From Phoma sp. XZ068 (lineage: Eukaryota; Ascomycota; Dothideomycetes; Pleosporales; Didymellaceae): a stretch of DNA of 64,000 nucleotides. Position numbers and translations under genes: made by a program. Under the pieces are notes generated by a model. That model made no database searches. It was not told where the DNA came from and saw only the letters and a list, made by a program, of their open reading frames with translations. The stretch spans positions 1,674,001 to 1,738,000 of the forward strand of contig RBKR01000004.1 in the NCBI GenBank assembly GCA_004835665.1, read 5' to 3'. Shown one piece after another: positions 1-9,861 of this stretch. The first letter of the stretch is position 1. Each line of letters opens with the position of its first letter.

Positions 1-220
1 CATCTATTGCATCCAGCTGATTGATGAGGCGAAGGAGGACATAGATCCTCGGTATTTGGCTCCACGCCTCATTCGTGACTTGCAGAAGTGCTGTGATCTC
101 GCAGATATCCTTTTCCGTGAATGGTATGCGTCTCCCCTGGACTTGAGATGCTGGGAACCAGGCTTGCAGCCTTTCTTCCTCATAGCCTTGTGGTGACATG
201 TGCGCAAGGCTGTTGTGCAT
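1..220 (-). CDS. N-terminal fragment of a fungal protein kinase-like protein (cut by window edge)
   Basis: An open frame runs from an ATG at 220-218 to the window edge with no stop, giving 73 residues. An in-frame TAG lies a few codons upstream, so this ATG is the first available start. The peptide has a coherent, protein-like composition and contains the stretch AWSQIPRIYVLLRLINQLD. From memory, this W-S-x-x-P-R-x-Y-x-x-L-R-x-I block resembles the region just before the catalytic domain of a large group of fungal serine/threonine kinases. No kinase motif lies inside the window, so that assignment is an inference. The gene would extend leftwards, outside the window. Confidence 0.5.
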   Translation of the reverse strand, partial: MHNSLAHMSPQGYEEERLQAWFPASQVQGRRIPFTEKDICEITALLQVTNEAWSQIPRIYVLLRLINQLDAID

Positions 221-494
221 TGGCGAATGTTCAACGCATGGCAACGACTAAGCTGTATCAGAAGTAAGTCTGCACGCAAAGATTGTGCATTGTGCTACGT
301 TAAAGGCTGCAATGTAGAGCTGGAAGGTATGATATGGCCCTGCGGTCATGTTTGCGGGGCAGTGCTGCTACTGCTCAGCCTCACTGCCTAGATTATGCAG
401 GTGTGCATACATATCACACGAATGGAACGGCTACCTGTAAGCCACACCACAATCGATCCGTTGACTAAGCGAAGTCGTCCGCCATCGAGAAAAC

Positions 495-1959
495 TCATAC
501 CTTCTCAAAAAACCATGAGTGCGCTGTTCCATCAGACCAAGGACCTGCTTCTATCTCATCCAGCATATCTGCAAGCTCGCTCCCACCTTGCTGCCTCAGC
601 CAGATGCGAATCGCGTGTTCCTCAATTCTCGCCCTCCGAGTCATCCACCACAGGTCCCCAGTAGTCAACAGAATATACCACCACCCCATGATAAATACCG
701 CTCTCATATCTTTAGCGTCCAAGAGTTCGAGAAATTCCGGTGTGATGACTGCCATAATGTACAAGAACTTCAACGCATTCTCTTGCGTAAGTTTGACGTT
801 CGGACATCTCGACAGTGTGAGGACAGGACGATAGTAGACGTTGTTTAGTTCATTAGACAAAGCTGTAATGCCAAAGATACTCATGACGCTAGTAGCGATT
901 TGTGGTCCTGAGTCGATAGCCATCCACTGAGGTTCTGTAAGACAGCTGTGGTCTTTGACGAGGCCACAAAATATGCTGTCCGATCTTAGAGGTTGAGCAA
1001 GTCGCCAGAGGTGCTTCTTTCCTTCACCAATCCTCAACCAGGAGAGGTCGTCTGGCTCTGACGGTTTCAATGGCCACACGTCATGTGGGTTAGTAGATCC
1101 AATTGACCAGAACGATGCAGCACCCAAGAAAACTCCAGTGGCCCAAATTGCATCGCGATGCGATGACGGAATCGGCCGAGATAGTACTTCGTTGAAGAGT
1201 TTAGAAGCTGTGTTCCAGTGTTTGAGCGCCTCTTTGCCACTGTCGGTGGTGGACGTAACCATGGAAGGGTTTGCGAGATGAGCATCATGCATTAATGTTA
1301 CACTGAGAAGCATGTGCATGAGAAAAGCATGCTGTCTTATGGTTAGCACCCTTAGTATATGACAGGTAAAAGGACTGGTTTCACCTTGCACGCGAGTTGG
1401 CAAACAAGGTCACGGTATTGTGGTGCCATCTGGGGGTTGCCAATAGTCACTGAAGTCCTCTCCCGGAATCTAGAAAAGACCTCTAGTTGTCTATTGGTAA
1501 AATGCCACGACTTGTTGATCCAAGTAAGGTTTGATGTGTTGGAACAGAGAGACTCATCCACAACAGTCGTCAGACCTGAGTTGATGGAGATGAAGTCTAA
1601 TGGAGGTATCCACATGCTCACAGCCCTACCATCACTGGGTGTACTAAAATCGGGAACCGCCTCGTCAGGGCAATTGGACTCAAATCGTATTTGGAAGGAT
1701 CCCTGAGCATCAACATTTAAGGAGCTTTCATAACCGGAGTAGTCACAAGAGACGCCATAATTTGTGCATTTCTTGCAGGAAGGATGAGCCTCGTCGCACT
1801 GTTTGGTCGAGTCAGTTCCGCGGTTATAATGAAATCCACAGAATCAAGACTCACTTTGATGCGTCGTAATTTGCAATTCGCGCATCCATTCCTTGACTTT
1901 GCGTGAGTGCGTCTCTTCCTGGCAGCCTCATTCCGGGTTCTCGCTACTACAGCCGGCAT
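495..1959 (-). CDS. Zn(II)2Cys6 fungal transcription factor, 451 aa
   Basis: Three exons join in phase: 1959-1855, 1798-1385 and 1331-495. The first intron (GTGAGT donor, ACAG acceptor) splits the binuclear zinc cluster just before its third cysteine. After splicing the cluster reads C26-x2-C29-x6-C36-x6-C43-x2-C46-x6-C53, an exact Zn2Cys6 pattern preceded by a basic stretch (ARKRRTHAKSRNG). The second intron has a GCTAAC branch site. The remaining roughly 390 residues are a helical regulatory region without a clear named domain; length and layout resemble short Upc2-like or generic C6 regulators. It should act in the nucleus as a DNA-binding regulator. Target genes cannot be read from the sequence. 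Confidence 0.85.
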
Positions 1960-2791
1960 GATCGGAAACGGTCTCAGCAAACAAATGATTGCGTAATGAC
2001 AAATATGAGGGGAAACATCTAGCCGTGATTCGTATTGTACGAAGGTGCTGCATCGCGACCTCTTGTACGAAGAGCTAACAGGTTGGCTGGTTGGAGTCAA
2101 GGCCTCCAACAACCAAGAGGAGCGGCACTAGATTGGCGCTAGTAAATGAGTCTAACCTCCGTTCGTATATGACATTCATGCATGTGATTGGCTGAAGAAG
2201 GAGCCACTGATATTACACCACTATTCACACCTGCACGAACAAGGTAGCTTTGATCCTTGTAGAGTGAAATGAATTTTAGGCATACTGTTCTCCAAGTCTT
2301 CCTGCTCACAAATATTATTATGTATGTGCACACAAATTGTTCCGAAGGGCCCCATTCACTCGTCGAAGCTGTATATTTCATGTCCGGGCATGCATATATG
2401 AGCCAAGGGCATCTTCTGGGTGCCATGGAAATCCAGATGAAGATATTCCAAATCAAGATGAGAACGTCTGTTCAGAATCATAGGGGTGAGGTTCTCGATG
2501 TTAGAAGGTTCTGCAGGCAATTCGTTCTGCTGACACCAGCGTGCACGTGCGTCCACCTTCACCCGATATAGAAATCACAAGCGGGACCAAGAAGTGGTTG
2601 AGTCTCCCTCCAAGACGATCTGTAGGCATACTGATTGGAACAATTGCGCATATGATATTAAATTAAGAATCCACTACGTAACCTAGATAATCGTGATGTA
2701 GAAATCCGCGGATGTGAACTATTATAAGGAGCGACTTCACCTCGCTTTTCTCACTTTCTATTCATGAAGTCGTAGCGAAAGGGGAGTTCCC
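1960..2791. other. Intergenic, no gene seen
   Basis: This stretch separates the upstream side of the Zn2Cys6 factor from the 3' end of the PAN-domain gene. Open frames of 60-105 codons occur on both strands around 2139-2571, but they overlap one another and have no recognisable domain or splice continuation. I see no RNA gene. Confidence 0.5.
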
Positions 2792-5700
2792 TTATATGAA
2801 CGCACGTTTGGTAACCGCAGGGCACGTAGTAACAGTTTCCTGCTGAGTTTGCGTGACCGTGGCGCCGTTGGTAATAGTTGCGGTCGTAGCTGCGGTTGTA
2901 TACACAGTTTTGGTGGTTGTACCAACGTTTGCAGGCGTCGTAGTGCTGCGCGATCGTCAGTACATGCTCTTTGGGACCTGAAAAGAAGCTACTTACACGG
3001 TGGTATAGTGTACAGAGGTAGAAGTAGTTGTTAGGGTTGTTGTGGTCACTCCTTGGGTGAAAGTGTAATCCGGGCCGTAGACTCCACGCTTCTGAATCAT
3101 CTTCTTGGGTGCCATCGGTTCGCGGACAACGCGCTTACGGTGAAGTTTGAACTTGGTGGACGATTTGCAGCTTGTAATCTGTCGAGCACCGAAAATGTTG
3201 GCGTTGTGCTGGATAGCAGCGACACGGTTCTTCTTGTAGCAAATACCACGAGAACCTGGACTGTATGACACATCAACACAGCCAACGGTGTTGTCGCAGT
3301 CTGCAACACACTCGTTGAGACTTTTAACATACGATACGCCTCCAGGAACTGTGAAAGTTTTAGCACACTCCAAATTAGATTGGACCTTTATTACTTACTA
3401 TCTTCACCAGCGCGATCGGAGTAGCACTCAATAGCGTATGTAGCTCCACAGTCGCTGGTGTAGATCAAGCCATCGGATGACGGACAACCAAGAGTGGCCA
3501 CTGGAGTTGCTGATGCAGAAGCGGAAGGTACGAGTCCGCTCGTCGGCGTGCAGGCGCATCTGTAGCCAGTAGCGCTGATCGTAGTGGTGACAGTCACTGT
3601 CTGCACTGGAGTACTAGCGCTTGACGTGGCAGCTAAGGAAAAAGCTCCAGAGATAGTGGAGCTTGCAGTGGAGCCGAGTCGGGCGCCCCAGACTCCGTTG
3701 TTGGTGTTGGGAGCTCCTAAACCGTTCTTCAAGTAGCAGGCACCATTGGGAATGTAGGAAACAGCCTGGCAGCTAGGAGTAGCAGCGCAAGTATTGATGC
3801 AGGCAGCATAGTTGGTTGGATTAGTGAGTGCAGGGCCGAGATCGTTGTTATACCGATCGATATAGCACTCGATGACAAACGTGCCCGCTGAAGTCGTGAA
3901 TGTCTTGCCATCGTCTCCAGGGCAAGCGACGTTGGTACTGCCTGAGCCAGTCGATGATGGTGAAGCAGCCGACGACGAGGAAGCTCGGGTGGCTGAAACG
4001 GAGGAAGACACGCGTACAGTTGGCACCGCGGTGATCTGAGTAGTGACCGCATTGTAGGTGCCAATCTGCTTTGCAGCCCATACGTTCGGGTTAGGAATGC
4101 CAGGGTTAACTGTGCCCTTGAGGTAGCATATACCATCAACATAGGACACTGCGTTGCAAGCCTTGTTGGTACCGCATGCGTTGATGCAATCACCGAAGCT
4201 CTTAGAGGACTGAGGCGTCCCACTCGCCAAGTCACCGCCATTGTAGTCTGTGAAGCACTCGACATAGAAGACATCGCCATTGTAGTAAAAGGACTTTCCA
4301 TCGGCGCCAGGGCAGGTAGGGATGTTGGCAGAATCGGTTGAACTTGCAGCGGGAGACGACGCTGTAGAAGTCGAAGACACGGCGTTGCCAATGAGCCTAG
4401 CACCCCAAACACCGGGGTTGGGGTTTGGAGTACCCTGAGCACCCTTCAAGTAGCAAGGACCATTGGGTGAGTACGAGACATCAACACATGCGGGAGTCTT
4501 GGCGCAAAGCTGAATGCAACCGTTGAAGCCACCGTCAGGGTACCGCGTGCCAATATCACCACCCGCTCGGTCGATGTAGCATTCCACTGCGAAAGTGCCC
4601 GCAGCTGTGTTAACTGTTTTCCCGTTGTCAGTTGGGCAGGAAATGCTGGTGGGCGTAACGGTTGGTGATGCTGTGGAGGAAATAGCAGGGGTCGACGTCG
4701 AGGTCCGGCTTGAAGAGGAGGCTGCTGGGCTGGACGGCGCTACTGGGCTCGACGAAGAAGTTCGGCTTGAAGCGGCGACTGAGCTTGAAGATAGGCTCTG
4801 ATCCGGAGTGGATGACCGGGAAACAACTGGGCTTGATGAAGGGCTTGCAGCGGAACTACTAGGAACCGGAGTGGCAGAACTTCTCGGGGAAGAACCAGCA
4901 GTAGGTGATGCAAGAGTCGATAAGGCCCATGGAGTTGGAGTTGGGACAGCCGAGCTCGATGAGGGAGGGTTTATCCACTTGGCTCCCGACGCAGCCGTGT
5001 TGTAGTTGGGAACACCATCCCCGAACTTGAGGTAGCAATAATCCTGATAAGAGTAGTATGTAGACCAAACACAGCCGTTAGTGTTAGCGCAAAGGGTGAT
5101 ACATCCAAGCAGGCCATTACCGGGCTGGAACAGGCCCTCAGTAACACCATCACGATCGTAGTCACACGTGATTTGGAAGATCTTGGCTCCCACTGTGTAA
5201 GTCTTTCCATTGTCTCCAGGACATGCCAGACCGGATGCGGATGGCCTTGGTGTGGCCGCAGAGCTCGATGATGCAGACGGTGATGCCGAAGGCGACGGGG
5301 ATGGAGAACGTGATGGTGAAGAAGACGCGGCAGGTTGCGATGACGATACAGCAGTGCTCGATGAGGGCCTTGGAGAAGACGATGGATCTGGTGATGAAGT
5401 AGGAACTTGTGAAGACACTGAAGATCTGATCGTGTTCGAAGTGGATGGAACCGGGCTCGACGATGACAAGGCAGTGATCAACTTGGCTCCCCATGCAGCC
5501 ACGTTGTAGTTGGGAACACCGTCACCAAATTTCAGGTAGCAATAGTCTGGATCAGCATAGTATGTAGCCCAAACACAGCCTTCAGTTTTAGCACAGAGGT
5601 TGATACATCCAAGCAAGCCATTACCGGGCTGGAACAGGCCCTGAGTAACGCCATCACGATCGTAGCTGCAGGTGATTTCGAACGTGCCTGCCGAGGTATA

Positions 5701-6372
5701 GACACGTTTTCCATTGTCTGCCGGGCACCTGTTCGAAATTCCACTAGGCGTCGGTGATGTACTAGATGCGCTGGACGAAGGTCTGCTGGAGCTTGGAGAA
5801 ATTGGAGGTGCAGCGCAAGAGCTGATATAGTTGGTGTTGGTCGTAGTGCGAGTCTGGGTAATAATGACCGTGTTCGTATAAGTTTGAGTTGCGCCAGCGG
5901 CGTATACAGTAGCAGTAGAAGCAAAGCCGGGAGAAACAGTAGTCGTCTGAGTCGCGGTCGATGTGGCCACGGCGCCAGCAGTTACGGTCACTGCTCTGGG
6001 GGCAGGAGATGGGCCAAATGTAGCGAGGAATGGAATCGGCGTAGGGTGACCTTGGTACCAGTTTATGTAGGAAACGGTAAGAACGCCATCAGGAATATTG
6101 GTGACCGGAGCATTGGGACAGAATATGCCGGTGTATGTAGTTCCTTCCGTGGAAAACTGACAATTGACGCTATACCTTGCGGCTGTGTTCTGAATGACGG
6201 GGGTGAAACGAGGCAGAGCACCAGTCTGGTAGCAGGTAGACTGCCCACTCAGGTAGGTCATCTGGACACCAAAGTAATCACCATAGTGAGCGGTGCGGTG
6301 GTAACTGAACGTCGGCACCGCGCCATTCACCTGCGACACAAGGCCGCTGGCGACGAGCGAGCAGCTCGTCAT
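2792..6372 (-). CDS. Secreted mucin-like protein with six PAN/Apple-like modules, about 1,159 aa
   Basis: Exons are 6372-3399, 3348-2997 and 2945-2792; both introns have GTAAGT donors and all phases agree. Residues 1-20 could form a short signal peptide. An N-terminal cysteine-containing region (to about 125) and a T-rich spacer are followed by six related modules near residues 212-299, 381-467, 577-662, 685-771, 815-901 and 965-1050. Each has C-P-x-x-D/N-G-K, I-x-C-x-x-D, C-I-x-x-C, C-x-x-x-S-Y, C-Y-L-K and W/G-A-K/R spacing, as in PAN/Apple-like fungal surface proteins. Linkers are Ser/Pro/Ala/Thr-rich and likely O-glycosylated. The spliced C-terminus is a T-V-T-T tract without an obvious GPI signal. 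Cell-wall or extracellular binding is inferred. The ATG at 6372 was chosen because the longer open frame starts with TTG. Confidence 0.75.
4950..5760 (-). repeat. Two near-identical PAN-like modules within the surface-protein gene
   Basis: Modules 1 and 2 of the mucin-like protein share long identical blocks, including GLFQPGNGLLGCI and CYLKFGDGVPNYN. The DNA is also nearly identical around 5100-5140 and 5600-5640. The other four modules are clearly more diverged, so this pair looks recently duplicated or gene-converted. Confidence 0.75.
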
Positions 6373-7744
6373 GATGAATGCTTCTGTTGCTTCTGAAAGA
6401 TTGACGAAAGGATGTAACAACAAAAGAATGGTAGTGGACGCGCTCTGTATAAGAAGGCTTGGGGCCAGAAGCAAACTAACTATGGTAGGATTCGGTCATC
6501 ATCACAACGGAATGGTCGAACCTGCATGAAGCATGCACGATGACAGTCTCGAGTGGCTGTTAGGGGAAACGGTTCCATAAAGGAGAAGCCAAAGACCTTC
6601 GTGTAGAATGTCCAACTTCTGCACGGAGTAAAAACTATTGAGAACCAACTTGCCATTGTATGCATTAAACCATTAGTATTCTGCCAGGTCTTGATCCTGA
6701 ATCATCAACAGCAAGGTGTTGGTGCACATTTGACAGCTAGGGGCCCAAACGCACTAAACTCGGTTCCATATATCTGTAAGCTGAGCGTCGACCTTGCGTG
6801 ACGGTTGCGTCATTGATACCAATGTCTGCTGTTCCGGCAAGAGTAGCTAATCAACCTGTAGATTTGGACAAAGGTTGGCGTTGAGGTTGTACCTAGGTAG
6901 TCAGAGACGCGTCACCATCGTGTGGGCACTAAACGGCCGCTAGGACAGTTCCCGCCCCGATAACGTTGTTCTCAATTTCATCGCCAACACAATTAAATAG
7001 GTTGCGAAAAACATGATACCGTTATGTCTACGGGATGATGGCGCGCAAAGCGGATTTCTTGTTTTGCAAGCCCTTCTATCCGAGGCTTTATAGTGTTTGA
7101 CATATACTGCACCCATTCACAACAAGATCAAGGTATCAAGAGATGTCGCGGAGCTAATGGAGTAACAAGGTACACAAGGCCCAGATCTTAAAGCTCAAAC
7201 AGCTAATAGTCGATTGAGACGGTCCGCTCCCGAATTGTGACCTCCCGCCTTGTCCCAAATGGAACACTAAGCAGTACTTGTTGCTATCACGATTCAACAA
7301 GAGTTTGCGCGAATTTACAACGACAAATGCGATCAACAGCACTAACAGAGCTAGATGCCGAGGAAGGGCCTTCCTTTCTGCTTGCTAAAGACTGCAAAGC
7401 CAGTATTCCATCTAGCTAACGTGCGTTGTTTCGACCCCCAGGGATGTTCCAACTTTCAGTACTCAGCGCGATGCGATCAACCCAAGGCTTCTTCAGGGTT
7501 CATTCAGTAATTATCACATGGCTCCGGGGGTATTGGCTCACATTTTTGAAGCTCTCATGGAAGCCACGGTAGACATGTGGAAGGATGAAGTCAAGAGTGT
7601 CTCTCGGAAGGAGAAAAATAAGATTGAACACGGGTATTGCATGACAGGAGCATTTGCTTCGTCACATGATCTATCTCTACTACTAGTGATGGCGAAAATG
7701 GCTAGCTGCAGCTAAACACTAGATATTGTACTAAACACAACAAT
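6373..7744. other. Intergenic, upstream of the PAN-domain gene
   Basis: This 1.4 kb gap lies between two minus-strand secreted-protein genes and should hold the promoter of the PAN-domain gene at its left end. Only short, overlapping open frames without domains are present (for example near 7154-7419 and 7518-7715). No repeats, RNA genes or mobile-element motifs were recognised. Confidence 0.5.
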
Positions 7745-8731
7745 CTAGAGACCAGTGGTGCCCTGAACGACATCCTCAACGTACTTGTCAACGGTGCCGA
7801 CCTGGATCTCGCCAGCATCAAGAGGAACGTCAACGCCACCAACGACAGGAAGGGTCTGCTTCACTTGGCGGGGGCCGACATTAGGTAGGTCCTTGACAGT
7901 GGTACCCTTGACGAGCTCCCCAACAGGCGTCTCCTGAACAGTGGTGCCGCCGACGACATCTTCAGCATCCTTGTCAACAGTTCCGACCTGAATCTCTCCA
8001 GCATCAAGGGGAACATCAGCACCGTCAACGACAGGGAGGGTCTGCTTGATGTCGCGCGCAACCTGAGGCAGGTTGTCCACTGTAGTGCCCGAGACGAGGT
8101 CTTCAACGTACTTGTCGACGGTGCCAACTTGAATGTTACCGGCATCGAGGGGAACATCGGCACCACCAACTACGGGCAGGCTCTGCTTGATATCGCGAGA
8201 CTGCAGAACGCCAACTGCAGGGACAGCGGGAACATCGACGGGAAGATCGACAGCAGGAACCTCGACTGCATCAACCGGGACGTTGACGGGGGCGTTGACG
8301 GCTGGGAGCCCAGTGCGCTTCACGGGAGGCTTAGGATTGGCGATAGGGGTAATTGGAAGGACGGCAGTATCTCCGCGCTTCATGGGGGGCTGCATTGGCG
8401 CAGCTGGGGTGCCCGTTGTAAAGCCTGTGGGAAAGGCTGTAGGACGGCCGCCCGTAGGGAAGGCCGTTGGGAAGCCTGTGGGAAAGGCCGTAGGGAAGCC
8501 GGTTGGGAAGCCTGTAGGGAAGCCGGTTGGGAAGCCTGTAGGGAAGCCGGTTGGGAAGCCTGTAGGGAAGCCTGTTGGAAAGGCCGTGGGGAAACCCGTT
8601 GGAACTCCACTTGGAATAGTAGCGGAGAAACCAGAAGGCTCAGCAGCTGGCGGAGATGGACGAAGGTTGACGGGAGCGCCAGAAACAGCGATGGCCAGCA
8701 CGGAGCCGGAGACGACTGTAGAAAGCTTCAT
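7745..8731 (-). CDS. Small secreted repeat protein with (GFPT)n tract and three C-terminal repeats, 328 aa
   Basis: A single exon begins at an ATG (8731) followed by a convincing signal peptide (residues 1-18; hydrophobic VVSGSVLAIAVSG, likely cut near 18-20). Residues 43-104 are a tetrapeptide array of GFPT with AFPT variants. A proline/valine-rich spacer holds two dibasic KR sites (118-119 and 138-139). Three copies of about 45-60 residues then start at R179, R226 and R288, each with a KQ-S/T-LPVV-x-G core followed by DVPLDAG and QVGTVDK. There is no cysteine in the whole protein. I do not recognise a named family. The dibasic sites suggest Kex2 processing in the Golgi, and a structural wall or effector-like role is possible; both are inference. 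A TATAAA lies about 130 bp upstream. Confidence 0.75.
   Translation of the reverse strand: MKLSTVVSGSVLAIAVSGAPVNLRPSPPAAEPSGFSATIPSGVPTGFPTAFPTGFPTGFPTGFPTGFPTGFPTGFPTGFPTAFPTGFPTAFPTGGRPTAFPTGFTTGTPAAPMQPPMKRGDTAVLPITPIANPKPPVKRTGLPAVNAPVNVPVDAVEVPAVDLPVDVPAVPAVGVLQSRDIKQSLPVVGGADVPLDAGNIQVGTVDKYVEDLVSGTTVDNLPQVARDIKQTLPVVDGADVPLDAGEIQVGTVDKDAEDVVGGTTVQETPVGELVKGTTVKDLPNVGPRQVKQTLPVVGGVDVPLDAGEIQVGTVDKYVEDVVQGTTGL
8445..8605 (-). repeat. 12-bp coding minisatellite (GFPT units)
   Basis: Tandem 12-bp units encode G-F-P-T or A-F-P-T on the minus strand. Units alternate at the third base of the Thr/Gly codons, showing both array expansion and synonymous drift. Such arrays often vary in copy number between strains. 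Confidence 0.8.
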
Positions 8732-8857
8732 TGTAGGCGTACGAAGACGAATTAAGTATTACTGTAGAGTAAAGAACGTGGTGGAATGGCTCCGAATGAG
8801 TGACTGTGGTTGGAAAAGCTGAGGCTGATAACCCTCTCTCACTGTGAGCAGATCATC

Positions 8858-8863
8858 TTTATA
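8858..8863 (-). promoter_or_regulatory. Putative TATA box of the secreted repeat-protein gene
   Basis: TATAAA on the minus strand, about 130 nt upstream of the ATG at 8731. This is a plausible spacing for a TATA-driven fungal promoter. No other element was identified. Confidence 0.4.
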
Positions 8864-9861
8864 CTGAAGAGTTCTTCTGTTGCAGCTCTTCATCTCTTTC
8901 GTCTATTGAACCATGCCGTCTTTCGTCACGGCAACTTCCAGAGGAATTGACAAGAGCCGCGAAATTAGGATGCCATGGAGAGATCCAATTGGGATACGAT
9001 CTGCCGATTTTGCCTATTATGATAGGTAGATCTGCGGGATCTGCTCAGCATGAGTGGATCACATCATTTTCGGGTATACTTGCGGCCAGAAGGCCATATG
9101 CAGTTGTCTTGACAAGTGCCGCGCTAGGCCTGACAGACGTTGACGATACTGCTTAGAAAGGGCAAGCGTACTTTGTAAAAAGTCGTGAAGGTGAAGGCTG
9201 TGGAGTGATCGACAGGGGCGCGGAGTATTTCATGATTCAGTCGTGCACGTTACGATAAGGTGATGTGATAGCTGCATCGCTTTACCTTCCCACAAACATT
9301 GGCTATGAAACTTGTGTACACGATGCGACGGCACTCATTGCAAGGCTGTAGAACCGGGCACACTAGGTCTCGTTGTACAGGCCAAATGAAACATAAAACA
9401 CCAGCAAGAATGTGACGAAATGAATCGTTACATGCACTCTTACATTAGGATTGACCTAGGTTCTGCCGTTGCTGGAGCCACAGCTCGATCGATTGCCAGT
9501 AATCTCGGTGGCTTGATGCTGGAACTAATAGGCCGTGAAGGCGAGTTCTGAGTACTTTTAGTGCAAGTAGCATGCAATAGGTATAGCGCATAAACAAAAC
9601 TTCACAACGCTTGGCCAAAGTTTAAGTCTTGCTAAAAATCTGAAATGTTCTCTCGAAAGCCTTCTTTTTGGGTGATGAAGTTGGGTGATGAAGGTGAGGG
9701 GCGTTTCAAGGCTTCCCGGACCGAGGGTTTTTCCGAGTGGGTGGGCTATTCCCACTTAGTAGTTAGCGCCTCGAAAAGTTAAGAAGTTGCAATCAACTCT
9801 GCAGCACTGCAGATCAGATACTTCACCACCTTACAGCACATCTCTGTACTATACAATCGAA
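8864..9861. other. Intergenic between divergent genes
   Basis: About 1 kb separates the divergent secreted repeat-protein gene (-) and the Dbp9 gene (+). It should contain the Dbp9 promoter and leader near its right end. The listed open frames are short and without domains. I see nothing else. Confidence 0.45.

Noticed and set aside
8445..8605. CRISPR-like regular repeat
   Set aside because: The repeat unit is 12 bp without spacers and is an in-frame coding array in a fungal gene.
8133..8822. Plus-strand frames with G-K-P-V-G-K repeats
   Set aside because: They are the reverse complement of the GFPT coding minisatellite; the minus-strand frame has a signal peptide and coherent repeats.
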